Of a DNA stretch of 64,000 nucleotides, positions 12,901 to 25,900 are shown in pieces. The stretch is from assembly GCF_000002985.6 (NCBI RefSeq), contig NC_003282.8, positions 3,100,001 through 3,164,000 of the forward strand, written 5' to 3'. The number at the start of each line of letters is the position of its first letter. Positions within the stretch are counted from its first letter, which is position 1. This stretch comes from Caenorhabditis elegans (taxonomy: Eukaryota > Nematoda > Chromadorea > Rhabditida > Rhabditidae). The translations under genes and the position numbers were made by a program. Under the pieces are notes generated by a model that had not been told where the DNA came from, ran no database searches, and saw only the letters and a program-made list of their open reading frames with translations.

Positions 12901-15900
12901 CCCCTGAAGTAGTAGGTCAAAATTTGAAGTCAATTATAATTTCTTAACATTTTGTTATTAACATTGAGCAAGCCTTCAGAAAATATATATTTTTCGTCGT
13001 ATAAAATTCTCTTGACACATTTTGTTGAAAAATCGAAATTCGTGACAAAACCCAATTACATATAATTTCGTAGGTAAAAACGATGAAAACAATGGAAAAA
13101 TGAACGAGAAAAAAAAAGAAAAAAAAAAGAAAAAAAGAAGAATGTGTGAACCCTCTTCCTCCTCCTCCTCTCATCAAAAATTCCTCCGTAAAGAGGACTT
13201 AGAAGTTTCTATACCCTCCGAAAAAAAAACACAATTTTCAGCGAAAAATGAGCAACACACTCCGAGAGAGAGAGAGAGAGACGAGCAGCGAGAAGAAAAC
13301 CAGTGTTAGTATTATTATTATGATTTTGTTTTAAAAATTATTGTTTGATTAATGGTGGTAGTATGTGGTTGTGGGGAGGTAAATGACAGCCAAAAATTGG
13401 GGTTTGTAGGGTTCTTTTGTGAGTAAAAAGCAACAAAATTTGAAATCCCAGGTTAAAATAAACGATTTTGAGTGTGAGTAGTTTTTTGTGTGGCTTTTTT
13501 TTATTTAAAAGAGGAATAACTGATCTAAATTTGTACTTTGTTATATTTACTCAAAAAGACCCAAAGATACCGATTTTCATAATGAGACTTTTCAAAAATT
13601 CCAAAAAAGTCACTTTTAGCTAAAAATTTTCCAATTTTGCCCCCGCTTTTCAATGAATGTAACACAGTGGCTGGAATTTGTATTTTATATGATTATTGAC
13701 TATTTTGCATATTTCATCGATTATATGATTTGCACTTTTCCTTGGTGGTCAGGTGCAATTTCAGTCAATACAAACCAAATTTGGATGCCTATGAACTGAA
13801 ATATTACCTAAATCTCAACGAAATAGCGTAAGATAAACGACCAAAATATGCAAAGAAGGGGGCAATAATCGAATAAAAATCAACTTCCGGCAACAGTGGC
13901 ACTGAAAAGCGGGCAAAATGGAAGATTTTTTTTAAGCTAAAATTGGATTTTTGGCCAGCCTCATTATAAATTGTGTCCGTTGAGGCCAAAATTAAAAAAA
14001 AAACACAAATACTACTTCGCTCTTTAAAGGTGGAGTACCGAAATCCGAGACTTTGCTTTTTTAGACCCAAAATGGTCCAAAACTGCCTAATTTCGTAATG
14101 AGACATCTTGAAAATTTCTCAAAAAAGAGTTATGTCGGTTTAAAGTTCTGGAAAAAAGGCTCATCTTGTGCTAAAATAAGAATTTTTGCCATCTTCTCGC
14201 TGTCGCAGCGTCTAGAACTTAATTTTTATTTATACTTATTAAAGAGTGATAATTAAATAAAAATTAAGTTCTAGACGACGCTGCGACACCGAGAAGATGG
14301 CAAAAATTCTTATTTTAGCAGAAGATGAGCCTTTTTTCCAGAACTTTAAACCGACATAACTCTTTTTTGAGAAATTTTCAATGATGTCTCATTACGAAAT
14401 TAGGCAGTTTTGGGCCATTTTGGGTCTAAAAAAGCAAAGTCTCGGATTTCGGTACTCCACTTTTGAAAAAAACCCTGCACATTTCCAATGTTAGTTGGTT
14501 TTCAAGTCAGCCGAAGATTGCCGAGCACGATCCGTCGATTTGGCGAAAAAGGTTAATAGTATAATAAGTGCATGCTAAACGAAATTAAATCAAATTATCA
14601 TCATCATCATCATCATCATCCGAAGAAATGAAATAAAAAAGAGTGGTGCATCTCAATCCAATTCGTGTGGCCCTAAAAATTCCCAAAAAAAAAAACTCCC
14701 AAAGCATGTTTAATCCTATAAAAGCACTTTCAGAATTAAGCCTGGGGGTAAACATCGGGTGTTGCTCATTTTGCTCAAAAAATTCAAAAAAAAACCAAAT
14801 TTCCAAACAATTGAGGGAGAAGGAGGATGAAGGAGGTAAAATGACACACGGGAGGATTCGCGTTTGTTTTTTTTTAAATTAAATCTAATTAAATCTAATT
14901 TTTCAAAATTCCCAATTCAATTTTTTAAAATAAAGTTCTGTGTCCGCTTTCAACAACAACAACAATCATTGCAAAATAGGGGAAAAAATTGTCTCTTTTT
15001 CAAGAAAAAAGGAGCAAAAATGACGCACACGCACACGAGAAAAAAAACCAAACAATAGGGAGAAAATATGCTGCTCTCGAAGTATAAATATATATATATA
15101 TAGTTTTACCTGTACAACAACTTTGCTGAAAAAGTGAGGTGATAGAGGAGTTCCACAGCCAATTTTCATATATATATATAGAGGTTCATGTACGGAGGTG
15201 GAAGAGGAGAAGGAAGACACACACACTACACAACATTGGGTTTTTTTTTTTTTTTTTTGGTTTTTTTGTGTGTGTTGCAGAAATTATATTCTACTTGTGT
15301 ATGTTTGTGTGTGTGTGTGTGTTATTTTTTCTGATAATTCAGACCACATTTTTCTATTTTCTAAAATAAAATAAAATAAAAAAGGTATGCGTATATAGGG
15401 GTAAACCAAGTAATAGATAAGGGCTAATAATAGAACTTCTGGTAATGGCAACTTGTCGATTTACGAAGCTCGTGTACTACTCCTCGAGGATAAGAGGATT
15501 TTTTCGTTTACTTTAGCCTTGATTTTGGGCAACTTTACAAGCTTGAAAACGGACTGAATTTTTCACATTTTTGTTTTAAACGTTAATTTTACAGATGTTT
15601 TTCTAATGCTTTTGATGTTGTTGTCAGACTTTCGGTTTTTCTTTTGCAAAACTAAAAAAAATGATTAAATTTTCCAAATTTTCAGTTTCTTTTTTTGTGA
15701 TATACCAATCATAAGTATTTTAAAATGGACATAATATCTTTAAAAAATAGAGGAACATCCAAAAATTATTAAAAAATGAACATTTTTCTCGAAAAACCAA
15801 AAAGAAACTTCGTTTTTTTTTTTACGAAATTCAAAAAAAATTCACTTTTTTTTTTGTTGCAATTACGGTCAAAAACTTCAAAGGGAATTCTCCTCGTGGA

Positions 15901-18900
15901 GTACACAGCCTGCGTAAATCTACACATGGCAGTGTTAGAGGTTTTCTACGGCCATTCTTCCACTTTTTTTGATAGCTTGAAGCTCGTCTCATCCGTTGCC
16001 ATTAGCCGGAAATTCCATTTTATATAGATTTTTTGACGGAATTTTTCCCAACATATATATATAATATTTTTTTATAAATAATTACATAACTGTTCATGCC
16101 AATATATATTCTTATAAATTGTGTGAAGTAGAAACCACACACACACCACAAAACACACACTTTTCCAGAGTTCATTTCCATAAATATACATATTTCTTTC
16201 TATTTTCCTCATATCTTTCTCCCGCCTCTCGCTGGTGACGCCTTTTGCTCTAAGAGGGTGTTGCTCATATATTCGAATTGGAAAAAATTAAAAAATTTTG
16301 AGAAAAAAAAATTTTTCAGGGTTTTTTTTTGGAGAAAAGGAAGAAGAAAAGAGGCTTCATTCTTCTTTTTTTTTTCTTTTTTTTTCTTTTTTTTTTCTGT
16401 CATTTTTTCCATTGTCCCATTATTTATATTTTTAATTGAAAAAAAATAAACTGAAAGCTGAGAGAATTGAGAAGAGAGAAGCAACTGAATAGAAATTAAA
16501 AGGAAAAATTATAATTAAAAATTTTTTTTTTTCGATTTTTCGCTTAAAAGTATGTCTGAAATTCCCGGTCTGAAGAAGATTTTCTCTGAATTTTTTAAAA
16601 GAAAGTTGTCCTGAAACTAACCTGAGTCTGCAGACGAGTCAATCCACGGACCCAAAGAATTTGTCCGGATCTCTTTTCGTGAGTATCGGAATCCTCATAA
16701 TCTGGCATTAATGGATCATTTGTTGGAGCTTCACCGGATCCGATGGTCATGTTGGCTGGAAGGGATCCTGTTGGAATGCTCGTGACGATCTGGAATTTTA
16801 GAATAATTTTTTGAGATTCGTTATTTATACTAGGAATGGCGGCTAAAAATCGATTTTTTTAATAAAATAAAGCTTATTCTTAAAAGTTATCAAAAAAAAA
16901 CGCAATTTTCAAAAAATTGATTATTTTAGCTGAAAAATTCATCTAAGATTTTTTTTTTTGAAAAAAAAAACGATTTTTTTATATTTTAAATTAATATGTT
17001 TGGTAATGGTTAAAATGTTCACTTTTTGATTTTTTCTGAAACACCAAAAAATTTTTTTAAAAATCGAAATAAAAAATAAGTTTTTTACACATTTGCATAA
17101 AAAATTTTCTAAAATCGTTTATTTCGGTTTTCAAAATTTTGTTTGTGAATATCGTATAAATTTTTTTCTAATTTTTTGAAAAAATTTTTTGGCGCGTTTT
17201 AGAAAAAACGAAAAATATTAATTTTAATGATAAAAATTATCGTCTTTTTGCAGAAAAAAAAATCGAAAATGAAAAATTGAATACTTTATAGATTTTGTGG
17301 TATTTTCCCAATTTTTCGGCATTTCTCCAATTTTTTTGAGAAATATTTTTTAAAACCTGTAAATTCCAAAAAAAATTCGATTTCAGCTGAAAAACTCAGA
17401 GAAATCGGAAAACAATAGAATATGTTTTCAGAAAAAATTCTGAAAAATCGAATTTTTTGGATTTTCTCGGGAAAAAAAAACCAAAAAATCTGGAAAAAAA
17501 TTCATTGAATAAAAAATGAATTAATACGCAGAAAATCGACTTTTTAAAGCTTTTTTATATGGTAAAAAAAACACTGAAAAACTCTTAAGCCCCCACCTGT
17601 CCCCAAAGAAGTGTTCCAACTCCGAAAGCCAGACACCAAAGCCATTCTGTGGTGTTCAACGCTGAAGTACTGAACCAGCGACCTCCGAATTGAATAATAA
17701 CGACTTGAGAGATCATAGTGGCAATCCAGATAACATAATAGATCGGATTCGAGAACAATCCCTTGAAAATGTTACGTTCTCCGTGAATCTTACGAGCGTT
17801 GATCTCATTGAAGAGGGTCATCATGACGAATGTATTAAATACAATAGTGAAATGTTTCGATGGTGGAGAGTGGAGTGGAGCCCATCGCCCAGATGGAATA
17901 TTAAAGCACACTTCTCCGTAGAAGATCAGCGTGAAAAGAATGACGAGTTGATATACAGCATGTCCGAGGATATTCTTGCACATTGTTCTCGAGATGAGTG
18001 GAGAAGTACGTCCATATGGTTTTCTTTTGAGCAACTCTTCAGTTGGCATTTCAGTGGCCAGCGCCAACGAGGCAAGCGTGTCCATTATAAGATTAACCCA
18101 AAGCATCTGAACAGCCTTGAGTGGAGTATCTTGAATAGCGCAGGCACCGACGAACGCAACTACGACGGCGACAACGTTGACGGTCAGTTGGAATTGCAAG
18201 AATTTAGCGATCGAATCGTAGACATTACGTCCCCACATCACTGCCTTAACAATTGAAGTGAAGTTATCGTCAGTCAGAATAATATCAGAAGCCTCTTTGG
18301 CGACATCAGTTCCAGCAATTCCCATAGCAAATCCGACATCAGCCTTCTTGAGAGCAGGTCCATCATTAGTTCCGTCTCCAGTTACAGCGACGACTTCTCT
18401 TGAATCAGTGACACGAGAATCAATGATTCCCTTAACCAGAACATATTTGTCAGATGGCTGAGCACGAGCCAAGACACGAAGCTTTGGCCAGATCAAGTCG
18501 AGCTTCTCCTGTGAGACTTCTCCATTTTCATCACGAATTCTGGCGTTGAATTCTTTGCCCTCCAATGCGATAAAGTCCTCTCCGGGTTTCAAGATTCCGC
18601 AGGCGGTGGCGATGGATCTGGCGGTATTGATGTTATCTCCGGTAACCATTCGAACTGTAATTCCGGCTTCCTGGCAACGAGTGATGGCGGCTGGAACTTC
18701 TGGACGAACTGGATCCTGGATTCCCAAGACAGCGATGGCGGTCATGTCTCCAACAATCATTTCTTCATTCTCCCAATCTGGCTCCGATGAATAGGCGATT
18801 TGATTGTCAGCAGTCTTCTTGGACGATGGCACATAATCCTTGTAAGCCACACAAATCGTACGAAGTCCATCAGAAGCCATTGGCTCAATCACATCACGAA

Positions 18901-21900
18901 CTAGATTTTCAGCGTCTTTCGAGCTGAACTTGGTGAGAGTGCCATTCTTTCCGAGGAAATACTTGCATCGTTTGGTGACAATTTCCGATGCTCCCTTGCT
19001 GAACACACGGTATCCTCCATCGGGGAGATTGATGACAGTTGACATGCTCTTTCTCACTGAATTGAAGGTGTAAACTTTTGGAATTGTCTCTTCCGGATGG
19101 CGATCACGAATCTCTTGATACGATTTTCCAAGGGCAAGTACGAATCCAAGCATACCACATTCTGTCTTATTTCCAAGCTGGGTGGCTTGTTCTCCGAGTT
19201 GTTTTGGTGGAATAACTTGAGACGAGTACGAGGAATTGATTGAAATACAGTCCATCATGAGTTTAGCGGTATTCTGATCCAGTGACTCGATCTTTGGAGT
19301 ATCCTTGTAATGAACATCATTGACAAACGATTGAACAACAGTCATTCGATTGGTGGTGAGTGTTCCCGTTTTGTCAGAACAAATTGCAGTGGCATTTCCC
19401 ATTGTTTCACACGCGTCCAAGTGACGAACCAAATTATTGTCGAGCATCATTTTCTTGACCGAATAGGCAAGAGAAAGAGTAACAGCAAGTGGAAGTCCTT
19501 CTGGAACGGCGACGACCAACACGGTGACTCCGATGATGAGGAAATTGATGAAATGTTGGAAATCGGCAAGTGAAAATGATTTTCCGTCAATGGCGTAACG
19601 AGAGATGCAGAAGCGGATGATGAGAATGAGAACGGTGCATCCGGCGACGAATGAACCTGGAAAAATTGGAAGTTAGTTTTGAACTGGCTGTTATTAAAGA
19701 TGGTGTTGTCGACCCTTATGTATTGCTCTATTAGACTCAAAATTGCCTGAAAACACCGAATTTCCTAATGCAACTTCTTGAAAACTTCTCAAAAAAAACG
19801 TTAAGACGGCTCAAAAAATGGCCTAAAATTAGTTAAAATTTGAAATTCGACCAACTTGTCGCAGCGGCTGGAAACAATTTTTCTTGAAATCACCGTCAAA
19901 GTTTGAGTATACAATGTAATTATCTTGCGTTTTCCACTTCATTCAGGTATTTTAAAGTCAATGGACAGCGAGATTTTCAAATTTTTTTTTATCAAATCTC
20001 GCCGTCCATCGACTTTAAAATGCCTAAATGAAGTTGAAAACGCAAGGTAACTACATTTTATAATCAAGCTTTGAAGCGGTGATTTCAAGAAAAATTGTTT
20101 CCAGCCGCTTGATAAATCGGTCAAATTTCAAATTTTAACTAATTTTAGGCCATTTTTTGAGCCGTCATAACTTTTTTTTTTTGAGAAGTTTTCAAGAAGT
20201 TTCATTATGAAATTCGGTATTTTCAGACAATTTTGAGTCTAATAAAGCAACAAAAAAAATTGGACTACACTACCTTTAAGGCAGGTACTCAGAATTAAAA
20301 AAAAAATTTAAAAATGCGAAAAATGTCCTAATTTTTGCAAAAAAACTTCAATTTTTTGGTTTTTCTTGTCACAACGGCCGGAATTTGACTTTTATTTAAT
20401 TTTTACATAAATAGAAAATTTTGATTTATATTTATACGCGTTTTTTGTCGATTTAGGTAAGTTTTCAATCGATATCAACTGAATAGGATTTTCAACAAAA
20501 AACGCATAATAAAATACCAAATTCTGCAACTTATGGTAAAAATTGAAGAAAAAAATATAAATTCCTGCCGTTCACACAAGGAAAAGTTGGCAAAATTGGT
20601 CATTTTAGTAAAAAATAGGTTATTTTTAAAAAAATAGGAAAATTCGGTTTTTCGGGGTTCTGGCAAAATTTTTTTCTAGCAGTGATGCTCATCTTGAGCC
20701 TCAATTTCCTTCTGAAATTTTTTTTTTCAGCGTGCATTTTTCACAGTAAATGTGTGTTGCAAAAAATCGATTTCACAAACAATTTTCTGGTTTTTTCAGT
20801 GAAAAATTGCACTTTTCAGCTCAAATTTCGCGCCCAAAAACTCACCAGCATATCCAATTTGAATAGCAAGCCGTGTAAGTTTTGCCTGGAGCACAGATCG
20901 TTCCTTCTTTCCGTCAGATTCCGCTGCAGCGACAGCTTTTCCGTTAGCCATGGCTTCATCTCCTTTCGAGTCTGAAAATGGATTAGAACATAGCGATAGA
21001 ACGTTGTTGAAATGGCAGCACTTTTTTTGAATTGGAATTTCCACGGATTCACTGTGAGATGGGTCTCGGCGCGCAAAAAAGGTTATGGTAGTTTGCTACA
21101 CATTTTTCGGTTAAAAATGGTTTTTTGTACGTTGAAAACTGATTTAAAACAATTTTTAACAGAAAAATGTAAAGACAGCGATAAAATTCGTTAAAACAGA
21201 GCAATTTCAATGAAAAATGCAGTCGCAAAAATAGAACTGTCGAGACCCATCTGACTTAATTCGTGTGCCTTTAAATGTCAAAATCTATTGATATACAACG
21301 ATATATCGATCGAAAATTAGTCAAAAAGAAAACCAATTAACCAAATAAAAAGTAATAACAGAGTGAGAAAAGAGAGAGAGAGAGAGAGAGAAGTTCGAGA
21401 AAAGCAGAGAAATCGACAGGAATTCGGGTGGAATTGCCATGATCAGTGGAGGCCTGGGATGCATTACTAAAAAAAATGGTCAGAGCTCTTTTTTTTTTTT
21501 TTTTGCACAACATCCATTCCAGCATCTACTGACTTTGACAAAATCTACTCGAAAAATTTCCCTAGTTTTCTCTCTTTTTTCAAACATTCTCTCCATGTCT
21601 TTTCCTTGAAATTGGGGGTCCAGCACTCACCGAGAAGCGCCTGTGCAGTTCCTTCCTCGGCTCCAGATGCTCCATCGCCGCCTGCAAAAAAGATCAAACC
21701 TCTATGAGAGAAATAGAAGTGAAATTTTGGGTCTCGAACAGAAGAAGGATTCTGTGGATTTTGTGTCGATTTACGCAGGCATCGTGTACTCCGCGAGGAG
21801 AAAACTAATTTGTGTGTCTGAAACTCTGGATTTTGTACTAATTTCGCTAGTTTTTCCTTGAGTTTAACATTAAAAATTGAACATTTACCTCTATTAGATA

Positions 21901-22902
21901 TTACCAAACACAACAGGACCCAGGGGGCGTGGCGCGGGAAGAGCTAAAATTGTGTAGATTTACGGAGCGCGTTAAGATTAATTTAACTATTAACGCTCCG
22001 TAAATCTACACAATTTAGGCTCTTCCCGCGCCACGCCCACTGGGTTCTGTTGTGTTTGGCAATATCTAATAGAGATAAATTTTCTATTTCTTAATGTTAA
22101 ACCCAAGTGAAACCTGGTGAAATTCAGTCCAAAGCCCAGAATTTCAGGCAAAAACTGTAAAATCTTGCAGAAACAAGAATTCGCGCTTCTCGCCGTGGAG
22201 TACACAAGCACAAGCCCTGCGTAAATCTAAACTTGCACGTAGTGCCAGGCGGTCTCATCACGGTTTGATCTAAAAAAAAATGCGGAAATTTTTAGTCCAA
22301 AAATATGTTACGTCAGCACGTTCTTAACCATACAAAATCAGTTAAAAACTCTCTGCGTCTCTTCTTCCGCATTTTTTGTAGATCAACATAGATCAAGCCG
22401 AAATGAGACACTCTGACACCACGTGCACGTGTGGCTTGAAAAATTCACGAATCTTTCGTTCTGTCACTTTTTTCTCAAATATATATATATATATATATAT
22501 GGGGAAACGACACTGAAGTTATAAAATTTTTAGGGGGAGTAGAAAATAGACTTTTCAGGCATATTCTGGGGAATTTCAGATCAAGCTAATATTCACAAAA
22601 CACCACCATCATCATCATCATCATTATCATCACGACCAAGACACCATCCAGTATGTAATAGAAGAAGACGAGGAAAATCTATTTAAAGAAGAAGAAGAAG
22701 AAGAAGATATAAATAATAAAATAGAGTATAACATTTTTAGGGTGATAGAGTTGTGAATTTCGTGTGTGTGCACGTGGTGTCAGAATGTCCCATTTCGTTC
22801 TGATCTACAAAAAATGCGGGAACTTAAATAGAGTCGTATACCCTTAATCTGACACCACGTGTGTGTGGGCGTGTGTGATAAATCTGGGACCAACCACGTG
22901 TA

Positions 22903-22942
<40 letters not shown>

Positions 22943-25900
22943 TGTTATGCGTGTAATTTTGTGTGTGTGTGTAGTTGAATGGGGGAAAACCAAATTCCTA
23001 ATCAGAAAAATCGCTAAACGGGTTTCCAATTATCGATTTACTCGGCCATGTGTCGATTTACGCCGTGTACTCCACGAGGAGAAGATTACTACTAGTTTTT
23101 GGGCCGACACCGAACTCGCCGAAATAGTGCTTCAAGTGAAAACTGAGACTGAAATTGTATCGTTTTCGCGGTTTTTCTTTTTGACGAAAAATTTTGATTT
23201 TTCTACCGAAATTTTTCGTAAAATCGTAAATATCAACCTTTTCACGTACTTTTTTTTTTAAATAAAGGTTTTTCGAAGAACTACCAGAAATTGAGAATTT
23301 TTACGAAAAATGGCAATTTGGTAATAATATTTTCTGCATCAAAAAGTGCCGAAATTTCAGGAAATTTACGCATTTCTCAGGTTGTGAAAGGCGAAAATTC
23401 AATTTTTTTTTGCCAAAAACAGACAAAAAAAGCAGAAGATGACAAAATTTCAGTGATTCGAGAACTTTTAGTAAAAACCGAAAAACCGACTTTTTCTCGA
23501 GGAGTACACACGAGCTGCGTAAATCGACACAAGCTTCAATTGGAAGCCCGTTGAGAAAGACTGTAGAAGATAGGATAGAAGACGGCGACGACGACGACGC
23601 AGACAGGCAGAGACGACGAGAATCAGAAAGATCAGAAGATCAGTAACAACAACGACGAAGAAGACGACGACGACGACGACGATTCAGAGAAGGAGTAGAA
23701 GTAGTAGTAGTAGGAGAGTTGCAGGAGAGAGATTGGAAAACTACCATTTTGATTTTGAGCCTGATGATGTGAATCTCGATGTTCACGATGATGATGATGA
23801 TGATGGTGGTGATGAGATTTGACCGACGATCGAGAACGTCGTTCTGTAAACCGATTAGAGAGTAGTTTGAGAGGGTGAAGAGAGGATTCAGAGAGAGAGA
23901 GAGAGAGAGAGAGAAGTGGTGATGGAGAGAGAGAGAGCGAGAGCTAGAGAGAGACGTAGACAGCCGAAGGAAAAGAAAAAAAAAGCTAAGATTTAATTTG
24001 ATTGACTATCAAAGATCAGCCCCCCGTACCCTCTCTCTTTGCAGTTTTTCGTTCCTCTTCAGCGACGGTCTTGGCGGCGCCGAGCAGTGTCATGATGATT
24101 CCAGTCTGTGAGTTGACTCCGACAGCTGTCACCAACATCTGTAAGAGAAATCATTGGGGGATTTTTAACGAAAGAACTCGCGGAGTTTTGTTCTGGAAAG
24201 TCGTTAAAGGTGGCGTAGTCGAATTTATTATTTATGATTTTTTTGCAGTTTTCTGTTGTATTCTTGCTAATATTGCCGAATCAAAGTCCGCATATAGATC
24301 TACATAAATTTAAAGGTGGCGTAGTCGAATTTTTTTAAAATTGCTTTATTAGACTCAAAATTGTCTGAAAACGCCGAATTTCATAATGAAACTTCTTGCA
24401 AAAAACTAAAAAAAAAAACGTTAAGACGGCTCAAAAAATGGCCAAAATTAGTTAAAATTCGAAATTTGACCGGCTTGTCAATGTAGCAGCAGCTGGAAAC
24501 AATTTTTTTTTGAAATCACCGTCAAATTTTGAATATACAATGTGATTTTCTTGCGTTTTCAACTTCATTCAGGTGTTTAAAAGTCGATAGACGGCGTGAT
24601 TGTTAAATTTTTTAAACCAAATCTCGCCGTCCATCGACCTAAAAATACCTAAATAAAGTTAAAAAGCAAGATAATTACATTGCATATTCAAAATTTGACG
24701 GTGATTTCATCAAAAAAAATTGTTTCCAGCTGCTGCTGCGACATTGACAAGTCGGTCAAATTTCGAATTTTAACTAATTTTAGGTCATTTTTTGAGCCGT
24801 CATATTACATTTTTTTGAGATTTTCGCAAGAAGTTTCATTATGAAATTCGGCGTTTTCAGACAATTTTGAGTCTAATAGAGCAATTTTCAAAAAATTCGA
24901 CTACGCCACCTTTAAATTTATATAGATCTATAGATGCGGACTTTGATTCGACAATATTAGCAAGAATACAACAGAAAACTGCAAAAAAATCCAAAAAAGT
25001 ACGAGAAAATTTGACTGAAATTTTTTTAAGTCAAGAAATGGGCGGAGCCTATATTCAGATCTTCTTTACGATTAGCTGTGTGTTTTGCATGATTAAAAAA
25101 TTTTTAAGTCTATATAGGTTAGACAGTTTAACTTTAAATTCAAAACGGCGCAACACGCTGAATTTTGAATTTCAACTGTCTAAGGCTTAAATACTTTTTA
25201 AAAAACATGCGAAAATAGCTTAAAAAGATCTGCAAATAGGCTCCGCCCATTTCTTGGCTCTTTGCGTTTTTCAGTCAAAGTTCCTCGAATTTTTTGAATT
25301 TTGTTTTTGCATTTCACTGCAACTTTTTTCAAACGGGGGCCGAGAAAAAATGCGAAAAATCGGTGTTTGCACACAGTACACCGCATTTAACGACATTTTG
25401 TACTTGCTTTGTTTTCTTGTGTTTTTCACCGATTTTTCCCGTTTTTTTCTTATTAAAACTGATAAATAAATATTTTTTGCAGATGCTAAAACAATGTCCA
25501 AGTGAAAAAATTGTGTATTGAGTCGGTAAGTAGCGGTGAAAGTGGTCAATGTAATATGATGGATTACGGGAATACAAAACCTAAACTTTTTTCCAAACAT
25601 GATACATATACCGCTTAGATGTTGAAACTACCTGATTTTCATAACGAGACCGCTGAAAAAGTTTTGAGTTTTTCGAAATTCAAATTTTTTAGTGAAAAAG
25701 TTGAGGTTTTCGCACAAAAAGTTGAATTTTGAAAACCTCAAAACTTTTTCAGCGGTCTCGTTATGAAAATCAGGTAATTTCAGCATCTAAGCATCATATG
25801 TATCATGTTTCAGAAAAAGTTTAGGTTTTGTATTCCCGTAATCCATCATATTGCATTGACCACTTTCACCGCTGCTTGCCCACTGAATACATAATTTTTT

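Noticed and set aside
17690..19573. Plus-strand frames of up to 188 codons opposite the PMCA catalytic exon
   Set aside because: They are antisense shadows of a strongly conserved coding exon and show no motif.
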